Positions 39,171 through 47,440 of a DNA stretch of 64,000 nucleotides are shown piece after piece. A model generated the notes under the pieces. It ran no database searches. It was not told the DNA's origin and saw only the letters and a list, made by a program, of their open reading frames with translations. The stretch is from assembly GCF_913775985.1 (NCBI RefSeq), contig NZ_CAJYMB010000147.1:372001-436000 (forward strand), given 5' to 3'. The position numbers were made by a program, and so were the translations under genes. Origin of the DNA: an uncultured Pluralibacter sp. Its GTDB lineage: Bacteria; Pseudomonadota; Gammaproteobacteria; Enterobacterales; Enterobacteriaceae. Positions within the stretch are counted from its first letter, which is position 1, and every line of letters begins with the position of its first letter.

Positions 39171-39728
39171 ATGGATCCTTTCTTTAAACAGCCGTCGCTT
39201 GTTGACTGGCTGACGGGCGCGTTTACACATCATCCGCTTTTACGCAAGTCTACCACTACTGCCGATCTTGCTGAAATATTTGCAGACGGTGCCGCGTGGC
39301 AGAATATGGACCCAAAACAGGTCATTTATACTGTTGAGGTGCTGGACACTTCAGCGGCTGAAGGCGCGCTTTTTACCGGCGTCACGCACCTGAATCCGGG
39401 AAAAGTGGGAGATGAATTCTTCATGACCCGCGGCCACTATCATGCCCGCAGAGAGCAGGGGGAAGTCTATTTTGGTCTGCGCGGCAAGGGGCTTTTGCTG
39501 CTGCAAAATGAAGAGGGTGGCGCTACGCTGGAGACGGTATCTCCAGGGTCAGTGCATATCATTCCCGGTTTCACCGCACATCGCTTAATCAATACCGGTG
39601 CCGATATCTTGTCCGCGTTGGCCGTGTGGCCCGCGATTGCCGGGCACGACTATGCGGCGCTCGGTCAGGGATTTTCTCTGCGGGTGAAGGAGATCGACCA
39701 CCAGGTCAAGGTGATCCGCTATGACTGA
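39171..39728 (+). CDS. Cupin-type glucose-6-phosphate isomerase-like protein (first copy)
   Basis: Member of the archaeal-type glucose-6-phosphate isomerase family, a metal-dependent cupin that interconverts glucose-6-phosphate and fructose-6-phosphate. ATG 39171 has GGAG eight bases upstream; a TTG nine codons earlier lacks support. Its 185 residues contain the block HLNPGKVGDEFFMTRGHYH. Expected metal ligands are His89, His91, Glu98 and His137, with GLRGKGLLLLQ between them. It is the first gene of a two-gene unit behind the 39104 palindrome and overlaps the next gene by eight bases. The sugar isomerised in vivo could be a different aldose-6-phosphate. Confidence 0.85.
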   Translation: MDPFFKQPSLVDWLTGAFTHHPLLRKSTTTADLAEIFADGAAWQNMDPKQVIYTVEVLDTSAAEGALFTGVTHLNPGKVGDEFFMTRGHYHARREQGEVYFGLRGKGLLLLQNEEGGATLETVSPGSVHIIPGFTAHRLINTGADILSALAVWPAIAGHDYAALGQGFSLRVKEIDHQVKVIRYD

Positions 39729-40491
39729 CTATGGGCTCGATATGGCTATTAACCACGCGCCGTTGGGTTTTTGCTACGGCGAGGACGTCACAGGACCCAT
39801 GCCGGAAATACGCTATCTCGATCAGATTCGATCTTCGCTGCGAGATCCGCACTGTCACGGACCTGGGGAAGTGTATGCCATCGCGATGGACGTCGCTCGT
39901 ATTCAGGATCGCGAAGAGCTGCAAAAAAGGATGCTACTGTTTGGGGTGGTCACTTATGCCGCCGGGCAGCTGGGAGAAGAGCCTATTCGCAGCCAGGGAC
40001 ATATTCACCGCATCAGTCAGCACAGCGGCTGGTCGCCGCCGGAACTGTATGAGATCTGGCAGGGAAAGGCGATTATTTACATGCAGGAGCGGGTAGATAA
40101 CGATCCGGGACGCTGCTTTGCGGTAGTGGCCGCTCCAGGAGATAAAGTCCTGGTCCCCCCTGGCTGGGGACATGCCACGATCTCTGCCGATCCGCTGGTG
40201 CCGCTAACATTCGCCGCATGGTGCGATCGGGAATATGGTTTTGAGTATGAGAAAGTTCGGGCGCACAAGGGACTGGCGTGGTATCCCTTGATGCAGGATG
40301 GGCAGGTCATCTGGCTGCATAACAAACACTATGCGCCAGGGCGGTTGCAGGTTATCAGAGCGCGTGAGTATGCTGAGTTCGGGATTACTGCAGCACCGAT
40401 TTACAGCCAGTTCATTACCGACCCTGAAAGACTTCAGTTTATCTCCCGGCCTGACAAAGTCGCGAAGCAGTGGCAAAACTTTCAGCCTTAA
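39721..40491 (+). CDS. Cupin-type glucose-6-phosphate isomerase-like protein (second, divergent copy)
   Basis: A longer (256-residue), divergent cupin of the same family. Expected metal ligands are His94 and His96 in SQGHIHR, Glu108 in PPELYEIW and His151 in PPGWGHATIS. After the cupin core come about 90 extra residues containing AAWCDREYGFEYEKVR and IYSQFITDPERLQFISRP. The start overlaps the previous gene by eight bases, so the two are translationally coupled. Sequence divergence suggests different substrates, a heteromer, or an epimerase-like role; the sequence does not decide. The unit converges on the PTS operon. Confidence 0.8.
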   Translation: MTDYGLDMAINHAPLGFCYGEDVTGPMPEIRYLDQIRSSLRDPHCHGPGEVYAIAMDVARIQDREELQKRMLLFGVVTYAAGQLGEEPIRSQGHIHRISQHSGWSPPELYEIWQGKAIIYMQERVDNDPGRCFAVVAAPGDKVLVPPGWGHATISADPLVPLTFAAWCDREYGFEYEKVRAHKGLAWYPLMQDGQVIWLHNKHYAPGRLQVIRAREYAEFGITAAPIYSQFITDPERLQFISRPDKVAKQWQNFQP

Positions 40492-40523
40492 GAAACCGGG
40501 GCCAGACGGCCCCGGCGAGTGCA

Positions 40524-41342
40524 TTAGCCTGTAAACAGGCCGCTGGAAACGCCTGCGGCAGCCAGCACCAACAGTAAAACCATCGCTTTTACCGGTGAAA
40601 CACCGCGTTTTGCCATCAGATACCAGGTCCCAAGCACCACCAGCAATGGTAGAAGCTGTGGGAATATCCCATCCAGCATCTGCTGGACATGAATATTGAC
40701 GCCATCTTTGGTTATAAACTCCAGCCCGGTGTCCAGTTTTACGTAGCTGGCCGCGACGCCTCCCATAACAAAGACACCCAGCAGCGACAGAGCCTCACGC
40801 AGGCGGGTTGATTTGCTGCTGACCAGCATCTCAACCGAACCCGACCCCATCTGATAGCCTTTGAGAAACAGAAACCACGTTCCGGGAAGGATAATAGCCA
40901 GCCAGGCGATACAGTAAAACAGAGGCCCTAAGATGTTGCCGCCGGCAGCAAGCGCCATCCCGATACTCAGCAGTATAGGGATAAGCATTCCGGGGATCAT
41001 TGAGTCGCCGATGCCCGCAATCGGGCCCATCAGGCCGACTTTCAACGTGTTGATTGTTTCGCCATCAATGGGTTCGCCGTTGGCTTTCTTCTCTTCCAGA
41101 CCGAGCGTCATACCGTTAACGATGGCGCCAATCTGCGGTTCCGTATTGTAAAAGGAAGCGTGGCGGCGCAGCATTTCTTTGCGCTGGTCAGCATCCGGAT
41201 ACAGTTTTTTAGCGACCGGTAGCATACTCAGGCAGAACCCGAACGACTCCAGCCGTTCGAAGCTCATTGAGGATAAATTGTGCATCATCCATGCTCGCCA
41301 GCAGCGGCGCAGATCTTTACGGGTTAATTTACGCTCTTCCAT
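40524..41342 (-). CDS. PTS mannose/fructose/sorbose-family IID component
   Basis: Membrane component of a mannose-class phosphotransferase permease, which with IIC forms the sugar channel. The N-terminus LTRKDLRRCWRAWMMHNLSSMSFERLESFGFC and the block GLMGPIAGIGDSMIPGMLIPILLSIG are hallmarks of IID. Membrane segments cluster in the C-terminal half. At 272 residues it is a normal family length. The start shares one base with the IIC stop (TGATG). It is the last gene of the island's minus-strand operon. Confidence 0.93.
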   Translation of the reverse strand: MEERKLTRKDLRRCWRAWMMHNLSSMSFERLESFGFCLSMLPVAKKLYPDADQRKEMLRRHASFYNTEPQIGAIVNGMTLGLEEKKANGEPIDGETINTLKVGLMGPIAGIGDSMIPGMLIPILLSIGMALAAGGNILGPLFYCIAWLAIILPGTWFLFLKGYQMGSGSVEMLVSSKSTRLREALSLLGVFVMGGVAASYVKLDTGLEFITKDGVNIHVQQMLDGIFPQLLPLLVVLGTWYLMAKRGVSPVKAMVLLLVLAAAGVSSGLFTG

Positions 41343-42139
41343 CAGAATTCATCCTCATCGTCAGCCACTGTCGCTGACGTTCTCGTCTGCGGCGCTTCCG
41401 GCTTGTAGTTATAGTGAATGAGCGACAGCAGGGCGCCAACGATCACCAGAGCGACCATGTTGAGCTTGAGGAACACAATGCATACGAAGCCCACCAGGAA
41501 GTAGATCAGCATGGTGTAATCTTTGATTATCTGCTTTAGCAGAATCGCGATGCCCACTGCCGGGAGAATACCGCCCAGCACATTCATGGTGGAGAGAACC
41601 ACTTTCGGCAGGCTGTCCATAAAACCGCTAATGTACTGGGCGCCAAAGTAGACGGCAATAAAGGTTGGGATAAAGCGCAGCAGGAAGCTGGTGACCTGCG
41701 GCCAGACTGCGCTGTTAAGATAAATACCGCGCTCGTCGCCGCGCTCCAGAGCATTATCGGCTCGGTGGTTCCAGAATGAGTTCAGCACCAGCAGGATATT
41801 GAACAGAATCGTACCTGCAATACCGATAGTGGCCGCCAGTGCAACCGCAACCTCCGGCCCTTTACCTGAAAGGATGCCCAGCGCGATGGCCGGCCAGGCC
41901 ACGAAATTCAGGTCGGCAGGCATGGAGCCGCCGGGGGTCACCATTGCGATATACACAGCCTGAACCGCGACGCCTATCATGATCCCGGTTTTGATATCTC
42001 CCAACACGAGTCCTACCAGCATGCCCGAGACCAGCGGCCGGGTAATCAGATACCAGCCTCCGCTGATTCCCAGCAGCCAGGGCGTGCCGAGCGCGCCCAG
42101 ATAGCAGAGTATGCCAATGACTGTTGCTTCAATAATCAT
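41342..42139 (-). CDS. PTS mannose/fructose/sorbose-family IIC component
   Basis: Polytopic IIC subunit with about seven membrane segments in 265 residues. The family stretch LVLGDIKTGIMIGVAVQAVYIAMVTPGGSMPADL is clear. The C-terminal tail (KPEAPQTRTSATVADDEDEF) is charged and probably cytoplasmic. It lies ten bases after IIB and overlaps IID. The family transports mannose, sorbose, fructose, N-acetylated sugars and others, so the class alone does not fix the substrate. Confidence 0.93.
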   Translation of the reverse strand: MIIEATVIGILCYLGALGTPWLLGISGGWYLITRPLVSGMLVGLVLGDIKTGIMIGVAVQAVYIAMVTPGGSMPADLNFVAWPAIALGILSGKGPEVAVALAATIGIAGTILFNILLVLNSFWNHRADNALERGDERGIYLNSAVWPQVTSFLLRFIPTFIAVYFGAQYISGFMDSLPKVVLSTMNVLGGILPAVGIAILLKQIIKDYTMLIYFLVGFVCIVFLKLNMVALVIVGALLSLIHYNYKPEAPQTRTSATVADDEDEF

Positions 42140-42149
42140 CGCCCGTTCC

Positions 42150-42644
42150 TTATTTTATTTTCTGACGCGCATCCAGCCAGCTGTAGCTGCTGGAATCCGG
42201 CACCAGTCTGAATTCAATCTGGTGGCCCTGCGCGCTCAGCCAGTCAAAGGCTTCTCGCTCTTCTGCAGTCACGGACTGGTTAGGACCAATCGTGGTGGTA
42301 TTTGCGCGAGCGCTCATCGGACCGACATTAATTTTCCCGTTGCTGTTTTCAAGACTGATACCGGCCTGTTCAAGTAGCTGGAGAGTGACGGGCGATTTGC
42401 CGATGATGAAGTAGCGTTTTTCACTGGCAATCACCTTTGGTAATTTTTCAATGGCCGTGCGGGTGCTGAATAGCCACACTTTGGTATCTGAAACCGCGCC
42501 TTTCATTACCGAGGAGAGTAGTGGGTCGGCAGCAACAGCATCGTCTATCGCCACGATACCATCGCAGGGAAGCTCTTTTGCCCAGCGCGTAACGAGCTGG
42601 CCATGAATGACGCGATCGTCAATACGTACAAATGAAATGCTCAT
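42150..42644 (-). CDS. PTS mannose-family IIB component
   Basis: Cytoplasmic phosphotransfer subunit that passes phosphate from IIA to the incoming sugar. The phosphorylation site His14 is in IDDRVIHGQLVTRW. The product has 164 residues, the normal IIB length for a free-standing subunit (not fused to IIA as in ManX). It lies between IIA, ten bases upstream, and IIC. Confidence 0.93.
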   Translation of the reverse strand: MSISFVRIDDRVIHGQLVTRWAKELPCDGIVAIDDAVAADPLLSSVMKGAVSDTKVWLFSTRTAIEKLPKVIASEKRYFIIGKSPVTLQLLEQAGISLENSNGKINVGPMSARANTTTIGPNQSVTAEEREAFDWLSAQGHQIEFRLVPDSSSYSWLDARQKIK

Positions 42645-42654
42645 AACGGGCTCC

Positions 42655-43083
42655 TTAAAAATCGTCTGATTCTGTCGTAACGACGGGTGTGGCGTGGACT
42701 AACGTAGGCTGCGTAAGCGCCAGCAGCTGCGAGGCCGCTTCTTTTATGTCAGTTAAATCGTGAATATCGTCGGTTTGCAGCAGCATCGGCAGATTGACGC
42801 CGCCGAGTACTGCTACTGCCGGTGCCGTTTTCGGGTTAAAGGCATACTGGCAGGCCACGTTCCACGGCGTACCGCTTTGCATGTCGCAGAGCACCAGAAC
42901 GCCGTCTGCATCCTTTGATGCCGCTTCCAGCGCCTGTGCAAAGTCGCGTTTGAAACCTTCGATACCAGTTTCTCCCGTCAGCGTCACCGCACAGCAGTGG
43001 GGTAGCGCGCCGTAGACCATGACGGCGCTTTCCAGCATGGCTTTTGCCATTGGTCCGTGAGAGGCCACAATAATGTTGATCAT
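42655..43083 (-). CDS. PTS mannose-family IIA component
   Basis: Cytoplasmic subunit that accepts phosphate from HPr on His9 (INIIVASHGPMAKAM). Its 142 residues and the VLVLCDMQSGTPWNVACQYA block are typical of the EIIA-Man fold. It begins three bases after the stop of the isomerase gene and is followed ten bases later by IIB. Confidence 0.93.
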   Translation of the reverse strand: MINIIVASHGPMAKAMLESAVMVYGALPHCCAVTLTGETGIEGFKRDFAQALEAASKDADGVLVLCDMQSGTPWNVACQYAFNPKTAPAVAVLGGVNLPMLLQTDDIHDLTDIKEAASQLLALTQPTLVHATPVVTTESDDF

Positions 43084-43086
43084 CGC

Positions 43087-44835
43087 TTATCCCCTTACCC
43101 AGGCTTTCACGGTAGCCAGTTGCTGACCAACGCCTTTGCCCCACGGCGTAATTCGATATTCGCCAACGGCAGCTGGAATAATGAAAGTTTCCGCATAGTG
43201 GACAACAAAAGGTTCAAACGAGCCGGTAGGGCTTTCGACCCGGGCCTCCGCGCCCTCAACCAGGTTCAACACGTTAACGCCGCCTCCTGTGTGGTGAGTC
43301 ACTGGTGCGGTAAACCAGTGTCGGCGAGTTTCGATAAACTCCCGCTCGTGCAGACCGGTACGCTCTTCCCGCCAGCCTTCACCTTCATCCACGGGCTCAA
43401 TGTGGTTGACCAAATGCTGGTGAACCCACTGCGTATCTCTTTGCCAGTCGATAACCTGTTCTCCGTGATCGAGATGCACCGGACGAGGCTGGCCATCGAG
43501 GCCGAGACGTTCCCAGTCCCACAGCTTGAAGGTGAAAATGTAGGGGGTTGCGCTAATCTCCAGCACCATCGTGCCGCTCCCGGAGCAGTGCACCGTACCG
43601 GCGGGGATCAAAAAGTGATCGTGCTTGCGGGCCGGGATCTGGTTAACAAAGCGGGCATCATCAAATGCCTTTTCGCCGCGCGCGGCCTGGCGAAGATCGT
43701 CAAGCATGGCCTGAGGCTCGGTACCTGTTTTTGTGCCTAGATACACCACCGCATCCGGTTCGGCATCAAGGATGTAGTAGCTCTCATCCTGGGTGTAGTG
43801 CATACCGAACTGCTGCTGGATATAGTCGGTCAAAGGGTGGACCTGAAAGCTCAGGTTTTGCCCTCCGATGGTATCCAGGAAGTCAAAGCGGATAGGGAAT
43901 TCTGAGCCAAAGCGAGCATGCACCTTTTCCCCCAACAGTTCGCGAGGGTGTAAAAGCACCAGATCCAGAGAGGGGATCTCGACCCGCACATCGCCAAACC
44001 GCATCAGCAGGCTGTTTTCCTCGGGCACGCAGTCGAAACACCATGCGTAGTTTGGTTTTGTGGGATCGAGATCGAATTTTTCTTTCATCCATTGGCCACC
44101 CCAGACGCCGGGGTCGAAGAATGGGACCACGCGGAAGGGGCGCTGAGCCGCTTGTTCTAGCCCGGCACGTAGCGCTGAACCGCTAATCATGGATGGCGCA
44201 TGGGCCAAAGTCGTGTCCAGCAGGAAGTCACAGCGTGCGAGGAGCGGCGTTTTATGGCGATCGAAAACCCGCCATTCAATGAAAAAAGCACGTTTATAGC
44301 GGCGCAGGATATCTTCCTGTTGGTTGTTCACGCCCCAGTTGCCGAGCTCTCCCTGACGCATTCGCTGCTGAATCTCCCAACGGGGCATATCGGCATAAAC
44401 CAGTACGTCACCGGGATGAACGAGGGCTGCACCGGATCCATAAATAATCACCAATCCTTCAGGAATATCGGTAACTTGCTGACGCAATGCGTCCAGTTTT
44501 TCGGCATTAAAAAACTCGTGCAGCTGGTGGCATGAGAGTACGCCAAATACCCGATCGTCAGTCAGGTTACGTGCAAGCATAGTGTGGATGGCTTCTTCAT
44601 TGCGTCGCGCGCTTTCAGCATTTATTAACAGCGCTGGCTTAAACTGACTCAGAAGATATTGTTCAAGTTCTGCCAGCCGCACGCCCGGATAGCAGTCGAT
44701 AGTCAGTACTGTCTTTGCTGCTCCGGTAACCTTGCTGGTGAGGGCTGAAAAGGTGGCGTCCCAGCCACAAAAAGCCTGATGGTTATACCCCTTTACAGAA
44801 ATTACAGGGAATTTGTCATAGGAAGTTGTTGTCAT
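43087..44835 (-). CDS. Large class I mannose-6-phosphate isomerase-like protein with N-terminal extension
   Basis: 582 residues in two parts. Residues from about 235 form a class I phosphomannose-isomerase cupin: WGGQWMKE, the metal-site LSFQVHP with its His, ESYYILDAEPDAV with the metal-binding Glu, and PAGTVHCSG with the last His. The first 230 residues (WDATFSALTSKV, TVLTIDCYPGVRL, VIIYGSGAALVHPGDVLVYAD) resemble a nucleotide-kinase-like fold without a P-loop. Such extended proteins exist in other bacteria, but the extension's function is unknown. It is the first gene of the operon with the four PTS genes, so it probably isomerises the imported sugar phosphate. It lies 187 bases from the divergent lacI-type gene. 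Confidence 0.85.
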   Translation of the reverse strand: MTTTSYDKFPVISVKGYNHQAFCGWDATFSALTSKVTGAAKTVLTIDCYPGVRLAELEQYLLSQFKPALLINAESARRNEEAIHTMLARNLTDDRVFGVLSCHQLHEFFNAEKLDALRQQVTDIPEGLVIIYGSGAALVHPGDVLVYADMPRWEIQQRMRQGELGNWGVNNQQEDILRRYKRAFFIEWRVFDRHKTPLLARCDFLLDTTLAHAPSMISGSALRAGLEQAAQRPFRVVPFFDPGVWGGQWMKEKFDLDPTKPNYAWCFDCVPEENSLLMRFGDVRVEIPSLDLVLLHPRELLGEKVHARFGSEFPIRFDFLDTIGGQNLSFQVHPLTDYIQQQFGMHYTQDESYYILDAEPDAVVYLGTKTGTEPQAMLDDLRQAARGEKAFDDARFVNQIPARKHDHFLIPAGTVHCSGSGTMVLEISATPYIFTFKLWDWERLGLDGQPRPVHLDHGEQVIDWQRDTQWVHQHLVNHIEPVDEGEGWREERTGLHEREFIETRRHWFTAPVTHHTGGGVNVLNLVEGAEARVESPTGSFEPFVVHYAETFIIPAAVGEYRITPWGKGVGQQLATVKAWVRG

Positions 44836-44861
44836 TTTCTTTCTCCATGTTGTTATTTTTA

Positions 44862-44877
44862 GCTTAATCGATTAACC
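44862..44877. promoter_or_regulatory. LacI-type operator O1 near the isomerase-PTS operon
   Basis: GCTTAATCGATTAACC carries the perfect core TTAATCGATTAA (44864-44875), the same core as in the 39104-39135 palindrome. It lies 27 bases before the isomerase start codon, inside the expected 5' untranslated region. Confidence 0.7.
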
Positions 44878-44892
44878 GATGTGTATCAGCTT

Positions 44893-44909
44893 GGTTAACG
44901 CGATTAACC
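44893..44909. promoter_or_regulatory. LacI-type operator O2
   Basis: GGTTAACGCGATTAACC: half-sites GGTTAA and TTAACC are separated by five bases, one more than in O1. It lies just downstream of the likely start point of the minus-strand operon. Confidence 0.6.
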
Positions 44910-44948
44910 TGACAAAACAGAGTGAAATAGGGCGTTTTGATGGGAGAC

Positions 44949-44964
44949 TGTGAAGTTCCTCACA
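44949..44964. promoter_or_regulatory. CRP binding site in the divergent promoter region
   Basis: TGTGAAGTTCCTCACA fits TGTGA-N6-TCACA at all ten fixed positions. On the minus strand a TATTTC-like -10 element at 44929-44924 would put the transcription start near 44917 and the CRP site about 40 bases upstream, a class II arrangement for the isomerase-PTS operon. Confidence 0.8.
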
Positions 44965-44983
44965 GGGAAATGTGCAAATTGAA

Positions 44984-44999
44984 GGTTATTCGATTAATC
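44984..44999. promoter_or_regulatory. LacI-type operator O3 beside the regulator gene
   Basis: GGTTATTCGATTAATC has one perfect half-site (CGATTAATC) and one degenerate half. It lies about 25 bases before the regulator's start codon, where it could give autoregulation. Confidence 0.55.
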
Positions 45000-45022
45000 T
45001 AAAAACGAAATGAGGAGGGATG

Positions 45023-46030
45023 ATGACTACAGTAACTCTGGCGCAGGTGGCTGAACGTGCGGGTGTATCAACCGCAACAGTTTCCATGGTCCTGCGAAAT
45101 CGCGGACGAATATCTCAGGCAACCCGGGAAAGAGTTCTTAAAGCGCTCGATGACTCGGGTTATGTCTATAACCAGACTGCAGCTAATCTGCGTAACCGAA
45201 GCAGTAATCAGGTTGGCCTTCTGCTGCATGATATTACGAACCCCTTTTACAGCGAGATGACTGCCGGGCTAAGCCATGAAATGGAGCGCCACGATCTGCT
45301 GCTGTTTCTGGCCAACAGCGAGGAGTCGGAAGAGCGGCAGCAGAAATTTCTCGATTCCCTGATGCGTAATAGCGCCTGCGGCATGGTGCTCTGCGCGGCA
45401 CGCAAAACGCCTCAGGCTTTTTTTGAAAGTCTAAAGCGGCGCAAAATTCCCGCAATCATGGTTGTGCGCCCGCTCAGCGACCCTGATTTCGATTTTGTAG
45501 GGACGGACAACTTCCTCGGTACGCAGATGGCAACGGCTCATTTACTCAAGCTGGGGCACCACAATATTGCGTTTATCGGCGGCAGCCAGAGCTCGGGAAC
45601 CCGGGCGCAGCGAATTGGCGGCTTTACCAGCAAACTGCTTGAGCACGGGATTTCCCCGGACTCGCGCTGGCTCGTGACCTGTCAGGCTTCACAAAGCGAT
45701 GGTGCGCGCGTGGCGGAGGCCCTTTTTAGCGCCTTTCCGCAGATAACTGCTGCTGTATGCTATCAAGATGTTGTTGCACTCGGTGTGATGCAGGCTCTGC
45801 GTAAAATGGATCGCGACGTGGGGCGGGATTTTTCCCTGGTTGGCTTTGATGACATAACGGAGGCTGCACTGGTACAGCCGGGGCTAACCACCATTTCGGT
45901 TGCGGCAAAAGAGATAGGCCGTAAAGCAGGAGAGCTGCTGTATAGCAGAATTCAGGGTAATGATGAGCCGCCCAAGCGCATTATCTTACCGCCGGCGCTG
46001 GTGATTCGGGAATCATGCGGTTTTCGCTAA
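45023..46030 (+). CDS. LacI-family transcriptional regulator of the sugar island
   Basis: A 335-residue repressor. The N-terminal headpiece has the LacI helix-turn-helix TLAQVAERAGVSTATVSMVLRN and the hinge YNQTAANLRNRSSNQVGLL. The periplasmic-binding-protein-like effector domain follows, with ending PPALVIRESCGFR. ATG 45023 is preferred because AGGAGG at 45013-45018 is only one base from the alternative ATG 45020. It is divergent from the isomerase-PTS operon. By position and matching operators it probably controls that operon, the cupin operon 5 kb away and itself. The inducer is likely the imported sugar or its phosphate. Confidence 0.9.
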   Translation: MTTVTLAQVAERAGVSTATVSMVLRNRGRISQATRERVLKALDDSGYVYNQTAANLRNRSSNQVGLLLHDITNPFYSEMTAGLSHEMERHDLLLFLANSEESEERQQKFLDSLMRNSACGMVLCAARKTPQAFFESLKRRKIPAIMVVRPLSDPDFDFVGTDNFLGTQMATAHLLKLGHHNIAFIGGSQSSGTRAQRIGGFTSKLLEHGISPDSRWLVTCQASQSDGARVAEALFSAFPQITAAVCYQDVVALGVMQALRKMDRDVGRDFSLVGFDDITEAALVQPGLTTISVAAKEIGRKAGELLYSRIQGNDEPPKRIILPPALVIRESCGFR

Positions 46031-46100
46031 TCGCCTATGCCTTTTACTGATATTACTGCCGGTGTAACAGTAAATTCTAATTATGAACGCATTGGAGTAG

Positions 46101-46985
<885 letters not shown>

Positions 46986-47037
46986 CAACTTTAACGCTTC
47001 GTGATGTGGTTGTGGCAGTCGTTATTGTATTGATTGC

Positions 47038-47069
47038 AAAGGGCAATAATTTATTGCCCTTTAATTTTA
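47038..47069 (+). terminator. dapB terminator
   Basis: Perfect 12-base arms (AAAGGGCAATAA and TTATTGCCCTTT) are followed by AATTTTA. Confidence 0.85.
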
Positions 47070-47205
47070 TTCCTTTTAGTTTATTTTTATGCTTAAGTCC
47101 TTGTTAACATGTTTTTTATAGCGTAATTGCGTTGCGATAATGTGAATTTTGACCATCTGGTCTACTTTTTCCGGCAATGAGGACTTGATTTTCACTTTTG
47201 AGGCA

Positions 47206-47221
47206 GCGCAAGCGTTTACCA
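47206..47221. promoter_or_regulatory. PurR box upstream of carAB
   Basis: GCGCAAGCGTTTACCA matches the PurR consensus ACGCAAACGTTTGCGT at 11 of 16 positions, including the central CAA-CG-TTT core except one base. PurR control of the upstream carAB promoter is established in E. coli. Confidence 0.6.
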
Positions 47222-47391
47222 TCGCCATTTAAAATGTGTTTTTACGCTCTATTGGTGTCTTGAACTGTTAGTTGCCTATAATAATAGTAAAAACCCCCGC
47301 TTTACGTTGACTTTTAGCTGGCAGATCTCCAGAATGCCGCCGTTTGCCGAAAATTCGCGGGCAGCAGATTTGCATTGATTCATGTCATAGA

Positions 47392-47430
47392 AGTGAATTA
47401 ATATGCAAATAAACCGAGTGAATATTCTCT
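47392..47430. promoter_or_regulatory. Tandem ArgR boxes at the downstream carA promoter
   Basis: Two 18-base boxes three bases apart, around TGAATTAATATGCA (47394-47407) and TGAATATTC (47419-47427), fit the ARG box core TGAAT-N4-ATTCA. They sit immediately before the TTG start, as in E. coli, for arginine repression. Confidence 0.75.
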
Positions 47431-47440
47431 GGAGGATGTT

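Larger units (their letters stand above)
46986..47440. promoter_or_regulatory. dapB-carA intergenic region: terminator and carAB control region
   Basis: This 455-base gene-free stretch is the carAB control region. It contains the dapB terminator, a PurR-like box, a TATAAT at 47277-47282 that fits the upstream pyrimidine-controlled carA promoter P1, and tandem ArgR boxes near the start codon over the downstream promoter P2. The stretch between 47070 and 47200 is AT-rich and may bind IHF and PepA as in E. coli, but I cannot point to exact sites. Confidence 0.65.
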
